Assembly: GCF_014694455.1 (NCBI RefSeq) | Contig: NZ_JAAUWT010000002.1 | Location: 62,001 to 126,000 of the forward strand | DNA from: Vibrio sp. S9_S30 | Lineage (GTDB): Bacteria > Pseudomonadota > Gammaproteobacteria > Enterobacterales > Vibrionaceae | Direction: 5' to 3' | DNA length: 64,000 bases | In this document: positions 50,079 through 60,757 of the stretch, one piece after another | Layout: each line of letters starts with the position of its first letter | How positions within the stretch are numbered: the first letter of the stretch is position 1 | Notes under the pieces: generated by a model | The model's input: the letters and a program-made list of their open reading frames with translations, nothing else | Databases searched by the model: none | What the model was told of the DNA's origin: nothing | Position numbers and translations under genes: made by a program

Positions 50079-50695
50079 TACGGGGTTTCTACCGTGACTT
50101 TTTCTGTCGTTGTAGTCTGGGTGACACCAAGATCTAGCGTCACATTTTCTTCTTGGTTTTCGCTATTGATATCGATTTGATTTCTATCAAACTGTACTTT
50201 TAGTCTTGCCATTTGACGAAGAATTTGTCTCGCTGCTTGCTTACGCATTTCATCAATGATCATTTCTTTTTCAGTTGATTTTGCGAGGGCAGTTAGCGGG
50301 TTATCTAAGAAACTGCGGTTGACTGTTGTGGTGAATGATTGACTCCCCATATCCGGAACCGTCACTCGGTACGATGCGGTATACGTCAGTTCATATTCCG
50401 CTGCACGGCTGTTTTGATACAAAGAGAGAGTGCGCTCACTGTTGGATTCTCGGGTTAAATGCAAATTTGGGATGTCTTCTCTTGGGGCAACGGTATCTAC
50501 ACCATTCAAATCCAATTCTGCGCGGACATAGCGTGTTAATGGACTATAAGAATCAAAGCTGGTGAATGAAATTTCAGAAAGTTCTTCAGGAAGAAAATAA
50601 GTATCTCGGAATTGAAAACCACAAGCAGACAATACCGTCGCCAGAACAAGAACAATAGAGGCACGCAAGGTGCGAGAAAAAGAAACACGCTTCAC
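50078..50695 (-). CDS. lptE: LPS-assembly lipoprotein LptE
   Basis: 205 aa from a GTG start at 50695, with AGGA eight bases upstream. The open frame extends 34 codons further, but that would bury the signal peptide. The lipobox is LATVLSACGFQFR. The mature part (YFLPEELSEISF, AEYELTYTASYRV, ARQILRQMARL) is typical of LptE, the plug of the LptD translocon. The C-terminal Thr-rich tail (TQTTTTEKVTVETP) is unusual in composition. Confidence 0.93.
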   Translation of the reverse strand: MKRVSFSRTLRASIVLVLATVLSACGFQFRDTYFLPEELSEISFTSFDSYSPLTRYVRAELDLNGVDTVAPREDIPNLHLTRESNSERTLSLYQNSRAAEYELTYTASYRVTVPDMGSQSFTTTVNRSFLDNPLTALAKSTEKEMIIDEMRKQAARQILRQMARLKVQFDRNQIDINSENQEENVTLDLGVTQTTTTEKVTVETP

Positions 50696-50794
50696 AAATC
50701 GTTTCCTAGTATTCGGGTTAACTTTGATGACAACACTGTCTACGTAATAGGGACTAACGTGCACAATGTACTCATCAAAATACGCCGATAAATA

Positions 50795-50822
50795 CAAACA
50801 GGGTGATGATTCACCCTGTTGA
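50795..50822 (-). terminator. hairpin after leuS
   Basis: ACAGGGTGA-ATCA-TCACCCTGT stem about 30 bases past the leuS stop on the minus strand, with a broken T run. A weak terminator or attenuator before lptE. Confidence 0.6.
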
Positions 50823-50851
50823 TGTATTTTACGGGCTGGTTTTTATGACAA

Positions 50852-53425
50852 TCAGTTTGCCACAATGTTCAGAAGTTTACCCGGTACGTAAATGACTTTA
50901 CGGATCGTTTTGCCTTCTGTGAACTTAGTAACGTTCTCATCGTTCAAACCCAGCGTTTCCACTTGCTCTTTCGACGCGTCAGCAGCCACCGTCATTTTTG
51001 CACGCAGTTTGCCATTCACTTGAATCACGATAAGTTTCTCGTCTTCAACCAATGCTTTTTCATCGAATGTTGGCCAAGTTGCGCTGTCGATATTAGATTC
51101 GCCTAGTGCTTCCCACATTTCATAGCTGATGTGTGGAGTGATAGGGTAGAGCATAGTAACCACAGCTTTCAATGCTTCATCCAAAATGGCACGATCTTGG
51201 GCGGACTCTTGGGGGGCTTTCGCAAGCTTGTTCATCAGCTCCATGATGGCAGCAATTGCCGTGTTAAACGTTTGGCGACGAGATACGTCATCCGTCACTT
51301 TTGAAATCGTTTTGTGGACCTCACGACGCAGGTTTTTTTGGTCTGCATTGAATGAATTTACATCAATACTTTCTGCCGAACCTTTCGTTGTGTGCTCATT
51401 AACCAGTTTCCAAACGCGTTTTAAGAAACGGTTGGCGCCTTCAACGCCAGATTCTTGCCATTCGAGAGTCATGTCAGCTGGAGATGCGAACATCATGAAT
51501 AAGCGAACAGTATCGGCACCGTACTTATCCACCATTTCTTGTGGGTCGATACCGTTGTTTTTCGACTTAGACATCTTGATCATGCCGGAGTGCACGACGT
51601 TACGACCTTGGCTATCGATCGCGGAGTCGATTCGACCTTTGCCGTCACGTTCTACTTTCACATCCGTCGGTGCAATCCATTCTTTCGTACCTTTTTCATT
51701 CGTATGGTAGAACGCATCCGCGAGCACCATACCTTGGCAAAGAAGCTGTTTGAACGGTTCATCCGATGTGACATACCCAGCATCACGAAGCAACTTGTGG
51801 AAGAAACGAGAATAAAGCAAGTGCATACACGCATGTTCAATCCCACCCACGTATTGATCCACCGGTAGCCAGTAGTTTGCTTTCTCTGGATCGAGGATGT
51901 CATCAGCTTGTGGAGAACAGTAACGGGCGTAGTACCAAGAGGATTCCATGAACGTATCGAACGTATCGGTCTCGCGTTGGGCGGGTTCACCGTTAAAGGT
52001 GGTTTTCGCCCACTCTTTATCTGCTTTGATTGGGCTAGTCACACCGTCCATGACCACGTCTTCTGGAAGAATCACAGGCAATTGGTCTGCGGGGACGGGA
52101 TGAACTTCACCATCTTCAGTGGTGACCATTGGGATAGGGGCGCCCCAATAACGTTGGCGAGAAACACCCCAGTCACGTAGACGGAAGTTAACGGTTTTGT
52201 TGCCTTTGCCTTCAGCTACTAGCTTCGCGGCGATGGCATCAAATGCTGCTTGGAATTCTAGACCATCGAATTCACCTGAATCGAACAATACCCCTTTCTC
52301 TGTGTATGCCGCTTCAGAGATGTTTAGTTCGCTGCCATCAGCTGGTTGAATGACTGGTACAATGTCCAAATCGTACTTAGTTGCGAATTCATAATCGCGT
52401 TGGTCGTGTGCAGGTACGGCCATTACAGCACCTGTACCGTAGTCCATTAAAACAAAGTTTGCGACGTAAATGGGCACTTCACGACCGTTTAGTGGATGGA
52501 TAGCGGTGAGACCCGTCGCCATGCCTTTCTTTTCCATCGTTGCCATTTCAGCTTCGGCAACTTTGTTGTTTTTACACTCATCGATGAATGCCGCGAGTTC
52601 AGGGTTGTTTTCTGCTGCTTTTGCTGCAAGAGGGTGACCAGCGGCAATGCCTAAGTATGTCACTCCCATTAGCGTGTCTGGACGTGTTGTGTATACTTCC
52701 AAATCTTCTTCATCTTTGAGTGAGAAGCGCAGTTCAACGCCTTCAGAGCGACCAATCCAGTTGCGCTGCATGGTTTTCACCATTTCAGGCCAACCATCAA
52801 GATGGTCTAGGTCGTCCAGAAGTTCTTGTGCGTATTCAGTAATCTTAATGAACCACTGAGGAATTTCTTTTTGTTCTACGGGGGTGTCGCAGCGCCAGCA
52901 ACAACCATCTTCTACTTGCTCGTTTGCAAGAACGGTTTGGTCATTAGGACACCAGTTAACGGAAGACGTCTTTTTGTAAACCAGCCCTTTTTCGTAAAGC
53001 TTGGTGAAGAACTCTTGTTCCCAACGGTAGTATTCAGGAGTACAAGTCGCGAATTCGCGATTCCAATCGTAGCCAAAGCCCAATAGCTTAAGCTGGTTTT
53101 TCATGTATTCGATGTTTTCGTATGTCCACGGAGCCGGAGCCGTGTTGTTCTTAACCGCTGCATTTTCAGCGGGTAGACCAAACGCATCCCAACCAATAGG
53201 TTGCATGACATTTTTACCTTGGAGGCGCTGAAAACGTGAAACCACATCACCGATGGTGTAGTTACGCACGTGACCCATGTGGAGGCGACCACTTGGGTAT
53301 GGGAACATGGAGAGACAGTAAAATTTTTCTTTATTCGGGTCCTCGCTCACAACAAATGTTTTGTTGTCGTCCCAGTGCTTTTGAACTTTCTGCTCAATAT
53401 CTTGCGGGTTATATTGCTCTTGCAT
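50852..53425 (-). CDS. leuS: leucyl-tRNA synthetase
   Basis: 857 aa from the ATG at 53425. A TTG one codon upstream is unlikely. The class I HIGH motif is [21 protein letters not shown] is [10 protein letters not shown], and the editing domain has the conserved [12 protein letters not shown]. It charges tRNA-Leu. The N-terminus, [19 protein letters not shown], and a full C-terminal domain are present. It lies upstream of lptE and holA in the usual order. Confidence 0.98.
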   Translation of the reverse strand: MQEQYNPQDIEQKVQKHWDDNKTFVVSEDPNKEKFYCLSMFPYPSGRLHMGHVRNYTIGDVVSRFQRLQGKNVMQPIGWDAFGLPAENAAVKNNTAPAPWTYENIEYMKNQLKLLGFGYDWNREFATCTPEYYRWEQEFFTKLYEKGLVYKKTSSVNWCPNDQTVLANEQVEDGCCWRCDTPVEQKEIPQWFIKITEYAQELLDDLDHLDGWPEMVKTMQRNWIGRSEGVELRFSLKDEEDLEVYTTRPDTLMGVTYLGIAAGHPLAAKAAENNPELAAFIDECKNNKVAEAEMATMEKKGMATGLTAIHPLNGREVPIYVANFVLMDYGTGAVMAVPAHDQRDYEFATKYDLDIVPVIQPADGSELNISEAAYTEKGVLFDSGEFDGLEFQAAFDAIAAKLVAEGKGNKTVNFRLRDWGVSRQRYWGAPIPMVTTEDGEVHPVPADQLPVILPEDVVMDGVTSPIKADKEWAKTTFNGEPAQRETDTFDTFMESSWYYARYCSPQADDILDPEKANYWLPVDQYVGGIEHACMHLLYSRFFHKLLRDAGYVTSDEPFKQLLCQGMVLADAFYHTNEKGTKEWIAPTDVKVERDGKGRIDSAIDSQGRNVVHSGMIKMSKSKNNGIDPQEMVDKYGADTVRLFMMFASPADMTLEWQESGVEGANRFLKRVWKLVNEHTTKGSAESIDVNSFNADQKNLRREVHKTISKVTDDVSRRQTFNTAIAAIMELMNKLAKAPQESAQDRAILDEALKAVVTMLYPITPHISYEMWEALGESNIDSATWPTFDEKALVEDEKLIVIQVNGKLRAKMTVAADASKEQVETLGLNDENVTKFTEGKTIRKVIYVPGKLLNIVAN

Positions 53426-53541
53426 CAATGATATCCGGTTATCTTGGAATTTGTGAGATCGGTTAGATCAGACGGTGATAGATCAGCATAGAATACATAA
53501 AGGAAAGACAGTCAACAATAGTCAATGCACGGAGGTCGTTT

Positions 53542-54024
53542 ATGCCTGAGCGTAAAGCCCGTTATGAAGCGTTCCTAGAGGAGGTTGTCGACGCGTTAAA
53601 ACATAGCCCTGAAGAGCTAGAACGTGTCTTGAAAACATCGTCTCAGATCGCTGCTGCTGCTAGCGATATGGCTAAGGATGAGTTTTCTCTTGTCTCCGCT
53701 TATGTCCGTTCGGATCTCAGTGAATTTGCTCAAAATTGTCAACAGAGCAAAGAAGCCTTCCCCGAGAGCCCTTTTTATCGATTAATCGCCGATTCCGTTT
53801 GGGAGGGGCTATTGGAGATTACCGACAGAACTAAAGTTGAATGGCGGGAGCTGTTTCTTGATTTGGAACACAAAGGGTTGTATCAAACTGGCGAAATCAT
53901 AGGGCTTGGGTATTTGGTTTGTGATAAATGCGGTGATAAATCGTATTTTAATCACGCCACATTGATTCCACCTTGTAAGAAGTGTGGTAACACAGGCTTC
54001 ACACGGCGAGCGTTGAAGCCTTGA
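53542..54024 (+). CDS. YbeL/DUF1451-family zinc-ribbon protein
   Basis: 160 aa, with GGAGGT upstream of the ATG. A long alpha-helical N-terminal part precedes a C-terminal zinc ribbon with CDKCGDKSYF and PPCKKCGNTGF. E. coli YbeL lies next to leuS and lptE, and the same neighbour is seen here. The function is not established. It is the only plus-strand gene in this long minus-strand block. Confidence 0.88.
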   Translation: MPERKARYEAFLEEVVDALKHSPEELERVLKTSSQIAAAASDMAKDEFSLVSAYVRSDLSEFAQNCQQSKEAFPESPFYRLIADSVWEGLLEITDRTKVEWRELFLDLEHKGLYQTGEIIGLGYLVCDKCGDKSYFNHATLIPPCKKCGNTGFTRRALKP

Positions 54025-54027
54025 GGC

Positions 54028-54582
54028 TTATTCTTTGATAATTGACCATCCAGAGATATTTTGTTGAGACTGTTTTAATTGCTCTATCGCGCGGTCTTGA
54101 AACTCATTTGACTGTTCATACCAATTAAAATCAAAGCTTCTTGAACCATCTGATTCTTGGATGGCGTCGCCTGAAATACCCGTATTATCTACTGTAATAG
54201 TATTTGGCTTTACTTCGAAATCGAGAAAAACTCTAAAAGGTAAATAACTTTTTCCGCCATTAAAAATTTTACCAGAGTGCGCATAGCAACGAACTTCATT
54301 TACAAGGTAATCGCCAGGCGGGATATCTGAAATTAAACCGTAGCCGAAATGCCTTTCGTACCCACCTAATAAGTCTTCTTGCTTTTCTACATCAATATTA
54401 AAAGAGTATTCTACGTTATCTAACTCGAATGAGATTGTGCGACATGGGTAGCTGAATACACTTTTATAGTCGATAGTCACTGGGAATAAAACAGCGCCAT
54501 TACCATTAACTTCAGTAAGTTTATTTGATTGGCAACCAGTTAAAACAATCACAGTTGCTAGTGAAACCAAAGCCCTTTTCAT
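54028..54582 (-). CDS. putative lipoprotein of unknown function
   Basis: 184 aa. The lipobox is VIVLTGCQSN (Cys17). The mature protein is rich in beta-strand-like segments, with Cys in SYPCRTISF and EVRCYAHSG. A GDYLVNEVRC segment recalls carboxypeptidase-regulatory or DUF2846-like beta-sandwich lipoproteins, but the match is weak. It is more AT-rich than the flanking genes. Its stop is three bases from the convergent zinc-ribbon gene, and lnt is upstream. Confidence 0.7.
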   Translation of the reverse strand: MKRALVSLATVIVLTGCQSNKLTEVNGNGAVLFPVTIDYKSVFSYPCRTISFELDNVEYSFNIDVEKQEDLLGGYERHFGYGLISDIPPGDYLVNEVRCYAHSGKIFNGGKSYLPFRVFLDFEVKPNTITVDNTGISGDAIQESDGSRSFDFNWYEQSNEFQDRAIEQLKQSQQNISGWSIIKE

Positions 54583-54674
54583 ATCTATCCCATTCCATTG
54601 TCATTCATTGTTAAGAATTAACAGGCTATATAAAATATTTATGTTTGCAATTATTTATATTGAAATTGTTAACG

Positions 54675-56186
54675 TTAGCGTCTGTTTATTCCAAGAGCTG
54701 CTAATACACTAATCAACACAATTAAATACAACGGCCAAATACCCAATATTCGATACGGTGTCATACCGGTTGCTGTACTTACTTCTGCGGCTAACACTTC
54801 CGTTTTAAATTGCGGCACTTGATGAATGATCTTTCCTTTGTAATCGGTAATTGCTGTGACACCGTTGTTGGTCGCTCTGATAACGGGGCGGCCTAATTCG
54901 AGTGCTCGCATCTGAGCAATTTCCATATGTTGGTGAGGGCCTATAGAGTCACCAAACCAAGCGTCGTTTGAAAGTGTGAGTATATAATTGGTTTTTTCGG
55001 TGATGCTCTGACGGACTTGCTCGTTGAATATGATCTCATAGCAGAGTGCGGGAGCGAAATAACGACCATTTGCTTCGATGTTTTCTTGCACGAAATTTCC
55101 TCGGCTAAAGGAGGACATTGGCAGGTTAAAAAGCGGTGCAATTGGACGAAGAATGTCGCTAAAAGGCACAAATTCACCAAAAGGAAGTAAGTGATATTTG
55201 TGGTACTTCGGTTGAGTAGCCGGGTCGTATTGTTCTTGCTGATTTTGCCCAATTGCGATCACGCTGTTATAAAAATTGTCTTTGCTTGTCGATGTTACGA
55301 TTCCAGTAATGATGCTGCTTTGATTTAGGCGACCCGCGCTGTCAAGATTGCTAAGGAAAGACGGCAATTCATTTTCAAATGCGGGTATGGCGGCTTCAGG
55401 CCAAATGATTACGTCGGCATCCCAGTTTTTGCGAGTCAGATCCATGTATTTCATGATCGTCGGCCAGCGTTGGCTGGGAAGCCATTTGAGTTCTTGAGAA
55501 ATATTTCCCTGAATCAATGCGAACTTAGTCGTATTTTCTTTATCCTCTTCCACCCATTGAACTGAGCTAAGAGCGCCTGCAAGTGCAAAGATCCCGACAG
55601 GAAGGGCGAAAAAGTGCCATTGCTTTTGTGTGAAAGCGAGAGCGATTGCACCTGCGATCAGCCAGATAATGTAGCTGATGCTGTCCACGCCGCCTATAGG
55701 GGCAAAAACACTGAGCGGAGAGCCTATTTGGCTGTACCCAAGCCACAGCCATGGAAAACCAGTCAGAACCCAACCTCTTAACCACTCATTTATGAGCCAT
55801 AATGATGGTGCCGCAAGTAAAAATCGGGCGAGATTCGCGTTTGGAAACCAACGATTGAGTGTAGCAGCAAACAAAGCAGGGTAGATTGAAAGGTAACTGA
55901 TCAACAAAAACATCAGCGTCAAACTGGCGAATTTAGGTAACCCACCAAACGTATCAATACTGATGTGGACCCAGCTAATGCCAACGGAAAATTGTCCAAT
56001 CCCCCAACTAAACCCGATAGCTAATGCTTGTTTGGTGGATTGTTTTTCTAAAAGTAAGAGAAGTAAGAGTGGGCTGAGAATAGCCAAGCCCCAGATTTGG
56101 TAAGGCGCAAAAGCAAGCGTGGTCAGTGCCCCAATAAAAGCGGCCGCAAGCGGCCGCACGAGGCGATGATTTGGTATCGTGATCAT
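54675..56186 (-). CDS. lnt: apolipoprotein N-acyltransferase
   Basis: 503 aa. About six N-terminal and one C-terminal hydrophobic helices surround a nitrilase domain (about 220-465). The catalytic Glu is in [10 protein letters not shown], the Lys in the [12 protein letters not shown] region and the Cys in [10 protein letters not shown]. It adds the third acyl chain to lipoproteins in the inner membrane. It follows corC by about 50 bases. Confidence 0.96.
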   Translation of the reverse strand: MITIPNHRLVRPLAAAFIGALTTLAFAPYQIWGLAILSPLLLLLLLEKQSTKQALAIGFSWGIGQFSVGISWVHISIDTFGGLPKFASLTLMFLLISYLSIYPALFAATLNRWFPNANLARFLLAAPSLWLINEWLRGWVLTGFPWLWLGYSQIGSPLSVFAPIGGVDSISYIIWLIAGAIALAFTQKQWHFFALPVGIFALAGALSSVQWVEEDKENTTKFALIQGNISQELKWLPSQRWPTIMKYMDLTRKNWDADVIIWPEAAIPAFENELPSFLSNLDSAGRLNQSSIITGIVTSTSKDNFYNSVIAIGQNQQEQYDPATQPKYHKYHLLPFGEFVPFSDILRPIAPLFNLPMSSFSRGNFVQENIEANGRYFAPALCYEIIFNEQVRQSITEKTNYILTLSNDAWFGDSIGPHQHMEIAQMRALELGRPVIRATNNGVTAITDYKGKIIHQVPQFKTEVLAAEVSTATGMTPYRILGIWPLYLIVLISVLAALGINRR

Positions 56187-56238
56187 CTTCGTCTTATTAT
56201 TGTCGTAGCATTTGGCTACTTAGTTAACTTAAATCAGG

Positions 56239-57144
56239 TTAGCTACTCAAATCCTCTTCTGCAGGAAGAGGCTCCTCATCAGGGACAGTAACCTGAAGTT
56301 GAATGACGCGACGGTTATCTGCAGCGGTAACCTTAAACAAATAATGCTCAATTTCGACCACTTCACCACGCGCAGGAAGGTGCCCAAAGCTGGTCATCAC
56401 CATGCCGCCGACCGTATCCACCCCTTCATCACTGAAGGTAGTACTGAACATTTCATTAAAGTCTTCAATGGTCGTCAAAGCTTTAACGGCGTAGGTGTGT
56501 TTACTCAATTTCTTGATATCGGTTTCTTCTTCGTCATCGAATTCATCTTCGATTTCGCCAACGATTTCTTCCAAGATATCTTCAATGGTGACCAGGCCTG
56601 AAACGCCCCCGAACTCATCTACGACAATCGCCATGTGATAACGTTCCTCTCGGAACTCTTTTAATAGACGATCAACGCGTTTGCTTTCTGGAACGACGAC
56701 AGCAGGGCGTATCACCTGCTCAATATCGAATGGAGCACTGTCCGAACCTAAGTATTTTAATAAGTCCTTCGCTAAAAGAATGCCTTCCACATGGTCTTTG
56801 TCTTCGCTGATGACGGGGTAGCGAGAGTGCTGAGCATCAGTAATCAGAGCAACCAAATCGTCTAGAACATGAGTTCGTTCGATGGTAACCATTTGCGAGC
56901 GCGGGATCATAATGTCTCTTACCCGCGTTTCTGCCATTTCCATAACACCTTCGAGCATATCCCGCGTGTCATGGTCAATCAGGTCGTTTATTTCAGAATC
57001 CCGAATGACGTCGACGAGCTCCTGACGATCTTTCGGTTCACCTTGAAATAGCTGACCAAGGCGTTCAAAGAAGGACTTTCTACTCGGACCTTCCGTTTTT
57101 TCTTTCTTCCCTTCCGCAGAGGGGGGCGAATTGTCTTCGTTCAT
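56239..57144 (-). CDS. corC: CorC family protein with CBS pair
   Basis: 301 aa, soluble form with no membrane helices. Two CBS domains (about 70-195) carry [14 protein letters not shown] and [20 protein letters not shown] CorC_HlyC C-terminal domain (about 210-285) follows. It is linked to Mg2+/Co2+ efflux by CorA in enterics, but its direct action is unclear. It sits in the conserved ybeZ-ybeY-corC-lnt order. Confidence 0.93.
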   Translation of the reverse strand: MNEDNSPPSAEGKKEKTEGPSRKSFFERLGQLFQGEPKDRQELVDVIRDSEINDLIDHDTRDMLEGVMEMAETRVRDIMIPRSQMVTIERTHVLDDLVALITDAQHSRYPVISEDKDHVEGILLAKDLLKYLGSDSAPFDIEQVIRPAVVVPESKRVDRLLKEFREERYHMAIVVDEFGGVSGLVTIEDILEEIVGEIEDEFDDEEETDIKKLSKHTYAVKALTTIEDFNEMFSTTFSDEGVDTVGGMVMTSFGHLPARGEVVEIEHYLFKVTAADNRRVIQLQVTVPDEEPLPAEEDLSS

Positions 57145-57218
57145 GATTTCTCAATCGTTAACGCTATCAGATGTGTGATAGCACACGTAAAGTAGCCTAT
57201 CTGTCGTTCCGTTTTAGG

Positions 57219-57683
57219 CTACTGCTTTTCTGCTAAATATGGGTCTTTGAACCCCATAGATTGCATAATTTCCGTTTCGAGGGCTTCCATTTCGTCGGCT
57301 TCCTCGTCTTCAATATGATCATAACCTAACAGATGCAGGCTACCATGTACAACCATATGCGCCCAGTGCGCGGTAACGCTCTTATCTTGTTCTTTTGCTT
57401 CCAGTTCAACCACTTGTCTACAAATGACTAAGTCACCGAGCAAGTCCATTTCCATACCGGGAGGGACTTCAAATGGGAATGAAAGCACATTGGTTGGTTT
57501 ATCCTTGCCTCGGTATTCGTGATTCAGTTGCTGACTTTCTTCTACGTCAACAATACGAATGGTGACTTCGGCTTGAGGCTGGAAAAGCGGAATGGTCTTA
57601 TCTAGCCATGTTTGAAAGTCTTGTTGAGAAGGCAGTCCGCTTTCATTTTCGACCGCAAGTTGAAGATCAAGTTCGATGGTCAT
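57219..57683 (-). CDS. ybeY: endoribonuclease YbeY
   Basis: 154 aa. The zinc site is H-x3-H-x5-H in [15 protein letters not shown], and the NVLSFPFE strand is intact. It acts in 16S rRNA 3'-end maturation and ribosome quality control. Its ATG overlaps the ybeZ stop by one base. Confidence 0.96.
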   Translation of the reverse strand: MTIELDLQLAVENESGLPSQQDFQTWLDKTIPLFQPQAEVTIRIVDVEESQQLNHEYRGKDKPTNVLSFPFEVPPGMEMDLLGDLVICRQVVELEAKEQDKSVTAHWAHMVVHGSLHLLGYDHIEDEEADEMEALETEIMQSMGFKDPYLAEKQ

Positions 57684-58828
57684 TATTTGCTTACCGACTG
57701 TGCTGTGCTAACCGATTGTGCTGTGCTAACCGATTGTGCTGTACTAACCGATTGTGGCAAAAGCTCAGCTCTTTGGGTTTCAAGCAATTTTGCTTCTCGC
57801 TCTTCCCGTTTACGCTTTTCGTATTCCTTTCGCTCTTTTTGATCTTTGGCTTCCCACTTTTCATACGCGTTAACGATACGAGCAACAACAGGGTGGCGTA
57901 CTACATCATCAGATAGGAAGAAGTTGAAACTGATTTCATCAACTTCACTCAAGACTTCGATAGCATGACGAAGACCAGACTTTGCGCCACGAGGCAAATC
58001 GATTTGTGTGACGTCGCCCGTAATCACCGCTCGTGAGTTAAAGCCGATACGCGTCAGGAACATTTTCATTTGTTCAACCGTGGTATTTTGGCTTTCATCG
58101 AGAATAATAAAGGCATCGTTGAGTGTACGACCACGCATGTAGGCGAGGGGAGCGACTTCGATAACGTTACGTTCTATGAGCTTTTCAACGCGTTCAAAAC
58201 CAAGCATCTCGAATAGGGCATCGTAGAGTGGGCGCAAGTAAGGATCGACTTTTTGGCTTAAATCCCCAGGCAAAAAGCCCAGTTTTTCACCCGCTTCGAC
58301 CGCAGGGCGAGTGAGAAGGATCCGGCGAATCTCTTGGCGCTCCAAAGCATCAACGGCGGCGGCAACGGCGAGGTAGGTTTTACCTGTACCCGCAGGACCA
58401 ATACCGAAGCTGATATCGTGAGTGACCATATTCACCAAGTACTGTCCTTGGTTGGGGGTGCGTGGCTTGATCACACCTTTTTTGGTTTTGATGAAGACTT
58501 CTTTGCCATGCTCAATCGCGGATTCGGTGGATTGCTCTAATACGCCTGATTCTTTGATCGCTAGATGAATCAATTCTGGTTCAATGTCGGTAATTTGACC
58601 TTTCACTGGCGCGGTTTCGACATATAAAGATTTGATGATATCCAGCGCAGCAGAAGCGGTATGGGGCTTACCCACAACGGAAAAGAAATGACCGCGATGA
58701 TTGATTTCTATGCCAAGTCGGCGTTCTAAGTGTTTGATATTGTCGTCGAAAGGACCACAAAGGCTGGACAAGCGACGGTTGTCTGAAGGTTCTAGATCGA
58801 TTTCTAGAGTGACGATTTTATTACTCAA
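57683..58828 (-). CDS. ybeZ: PhoH-like ATPase YbeZ with repeat-expanded C-terminus
   Basis: 381 aa. The PhoH domain has Walker [12 protein letters not shown] and Walker [13 protein letters not shown] Lys/Glu-rich helix (about 325-355) is followed by an unusual tail of three SVSTAQ hexapeptides and SVSK, encoded by 18-base repeats up to the stop. YbeZ partners YbeY in RNA metabolism. The repeat tail makes the protein longer than the roughly 350-360 aa usual for the family. Confidence 0.94.
   Translation of the reverse strand: MSNKIVTLEIDLEPSDNRRLSSLCGPFDDNIKHLERRLGIEINHRGHFFSVVGKPHTASAALDIIKSLYVETAPVKGQITDIEPELIHLAIKESGVLEQSTESAIEHGKEVFIKTKKGVIKPRTPNQGQYLVNMVTHDISFGIGPAGTGKTYLAVAAAVDALERQEIRRILLTRPAVEAGEKLGFLPGDLSQKVDPYLRPLYDALFEMLGFERVEKLIERNVIEVAPLAYMRGRTLNDAFIILDESQNTTVEQMKMFLTRIGFNSRAVITGDVTQIDLPRGAKSGLRHAIEVLSEVDEISFNFFLSDDVVRHPVVARIVNAYEKWEAKDQKERKEYEKRKREEREAKLLETQRAELLPQSVSTAQSVSTAQSVSTAQSVSK
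57690..57756 (-). repeat. 18-bp tandem repeat, about four copies, at the ybeZ 3' end
   Basis: Units CTAACCGATTGTGCTGTG begin at 57708, 57726 and 57744, with a diverged copy at 57690. The period keeps the ybeZ frame, giving SVSTAQ repeats. Confidence 0.94.
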
Positions 58829-58854
58829 TGCTGCCTCACATTAAACCATGACAA

Positions 58855-58880
58855 TAAAGCCCGACTTCGACCGGGCTCTA
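58855..58880 (-). terminator. terminator-like hairpin between miaB and ybeZ
   Basis: AGAGCCCGGT-CGAA-GTCGGGCTTTATT on the minus strand, just after the miaB stop. The T run is short, so it may only reduce read-through into ybeZ. Confidence 0.7.
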
Positions 58881-58902
58881 CACGGTTATTTAATCTGTAA
58901 GC

Positions 58903-60327
58903 TTATGGTGTGAAGGTTGCGACACCTAGCTCATCTTCCTTACGGGTTTTTTCCATCATTTCCGATGGAGAGATCACCACACGAAGGTTCATTTCTTTTT
59001 CGGTTCGTATCAGTTCACCACGAAGCGAGTTCGCAAAGACGTCAACGATTTTAACGTCGACAAACTGACCGATGAGTTCTGCCGGGCCTTCGAAGTTAAC
59101 GACTCGGTTGTTCTCCGTACGACCACGAAGCTCCATCAAATTTTTCTTAGATGGACCTTCAACAAGAATACGCTGTTCAGTGCCCATCATCAAACGGGAG
59201 TACCGCATTGCTTGAGTATTGATTTGTTGCTGCAATTCGTAAAGGCGTTCTTTTTTGGTTTGCTCGCTGACATCACACGGGTAATCTGCGGCAGGTGTGC
59301 CTGGTCGGGCGGAGTAGATGAAGCTAAAGCTCATGTCGAAGTCGACCTGTTTGATTAGCTTCATCGTGTCTTGGAAGTCTTTGTCGGATTCACCGGGGAA
59401 CGCGACAATAAAGTCAGAGCTGATTTGGATGTTTGGGCGTGCTTTTCGTAGCTTACGGATAATGGATTTGTACTCGATGGCGGTATGAGGACGCTTCATC
59501 ATCGTTAATATGCGATCGGAACCACTTTGCACGGGCAGGTGAAGGAAGCTGACTAGCTCAGGCGTGTCTTCATATACCTCAATGATGTCGTCAGTGAATT
59601 CGAGTGGGTGGCTGGTCGTGAATCGAATACGATCAATACCATCAATCGAGGCAACAAGGCGAAGTAGCTCAGCAAAGGTGCAGATGTCATCGTCAAAAGT
59701 CGCACCACGGTAGGCGTTTACGTTTTGCCCTAATAAATTGACCTCGCGGACTCCTTGATCGGCCAATTGGGCAATTTCATAGAGCACATCGTCCATTGGG
59801 CGGCTGACTTCTTCACCACGGGTATACGGTACTACGCAGAAAGTACAATATTTAGAGCAGCCTTCCATAATGGAAACAAAGGCGGTCGCTCCTTCAGCGC
59901 GAGGTTCAGGTAGGTTATCGAACTTTTCTATTTCAGGGAAAGAAATGTCCATAACGGGACCTGAATTGTCACGAGACGATTTGATCATCTCGGGCAGGCG
60001 ATGAAGGGTTTGTGGACCAAAAATAACGTCAACAAACGGGGCGCGTTGTCGAATATGGTCGCCTTCTTGTGTCGCGACACAGCCGCCAACACCAATAACG
60101 ACGCCCGGCTTTTTGTCTTTCAGCGTTTTCCAGCGACCAAGCTGGTGGAAGACTTTCTCTTGCGCTTTTTCTCGGATGGAGCAGGTGTTAAGTAATAGAA
60201 CGTCTGCTTCTTCAGGTTCCTCTGTTAGCTCGTATCCGTTGGCGGCATTAAGCAGGTCGGCCATTTTTGACGAATCGTATTCGTTCATCTGGCAGCCCCA
60301 AGTTTTAATTAGCAGTTTCTTACTCAT
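58903..60327 (-). CDS. miaB: tRNA-2-methylthio-N6-dimethylallyladenosine synthase
   Basis: 474 aa from the ATG at 60327, equal to E. coli MiaB. An ATG six codons upstream is possible, but the conserved protein starts [17 protein letters not shown]. The N-terminal UPF0004 domain has three cluster Cys (KTWGCQ, NTCSIR, GVGGCV), the radical SAM site is CSKYCTFC, and a TRAM domain ends the protein. It adds methylthio to i6A37 of tRNA. Confidence 0.97.
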   Translation of the reverse strand: MSKKLLIKTWGCQMNEYDSSKMADLLNAANGYELTEEPEEADVLLLNTCSIREKAQEKVFHQLGRWKTLKDKKPGVVIGVGGCVATQEGDHIRQRAPFVDVIFGPQTLHRLPEMIKSSRDNSGPVMDISFPEIEKFDNLPEPRAEGATAFVSIMEGCSKYCTFCVVPYTRGEEVSRPMDDVLYEIAQLADQGVREVNLLGQNVNAYRGATFDDDICTFAELLRLVASIDGIDRIRFTTSHPLEFTDDIIEVYEDTPELVSFLHLPVQSGSDRILTMMKRPHTAIEYKSIIRKLRKARPNIQISSDFIVAFPGESDKDFQDTMKLIKQVDFDMSFSFIYSARPGTPAADYPCDVSEQTKKERLYELQQQINTQAMRYSRLMMGTEQRILVEGPSKKNLMELRGRTENNRVVNFEGPAELIGQFVDVKIVDVFANSLRGELIRTEKEMNLRVVISPSEMMEKTRKEDELGVATFTP

Positions 60328-60345
60328 CGCACTCACGCTCGTCAT

Positions 60346-60627
60346 TTTGTTCGTATTTGTTCAAATTATAACCACTACTGTTGTAGTGAGCGGCGTATTG
60401 TACTGCTTTAAAAACCAACTGACCAGAGATCGTTTTAAGGTAATTTGCTCTAAATATCGAGGTTTCACCATAGAAAAAATACGGAAATTGTTGAAGATTG
60501 GAACAGGATCTAAAGGTTGCGATTTTACCGTTTGCTATATTAATGCTGAGAGCAACTGAGTTGTTTAGAGGTGGATGAAGTGGCGTGCTACAGGTTGAGC
60601 GCGCCTGTTTGTTTTATTTTAACTTGG
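60346..60627. other. miaB upstream region, no gene seen
   Basis: About 280 bases. It should contain the miaB promoter. No tRNA-like clover-leaf and no divergent ubiF-type gene were recognised here. Confidence 0.45.
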
Positions 60628-60732
60628 TTAAGCAATAGACCCAGAAGCCAACGCATCTGTAATTTCCTGATCTGTAAACCCAAATTCAGCTAATACCTCT
60701 TTGGTGTGTTCACCAACAGCGTGACCGAATAA
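60628..60732 (-). pseudogene. 3' remnant of a CaiB/BaiF CoA-transferase gene
   Basis: On the minus strand about 34 codons end in TAA at 60628. They read LFGHAVGEHTKEVLAEFGF and then TDQEITDALASGSIA, the typical end of family III CoA-transferases (GEHTxEVLxELG). The rest of the gene is missing, because the sequence turns into the membrane-protein array at about 60735. It marks a deletion or insertion boundary. Confidence 0.8.
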
Positions 60733-60757
60733 TGAAAGGTTAGATCTTTAATGTTTG

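Noticed and set aside
60113..60559. 148-codon open frame antisense to and beyond the miaB start
   Set aside because: It is mostly the complement of conserved miaB codons, has no family features and no good ribosome site.
60346..60627. tRNA genes upstream of miaB
   Set aside because: Expected in some relatives, but no acceptor stem or GGTTCGA-type T loop was found here.
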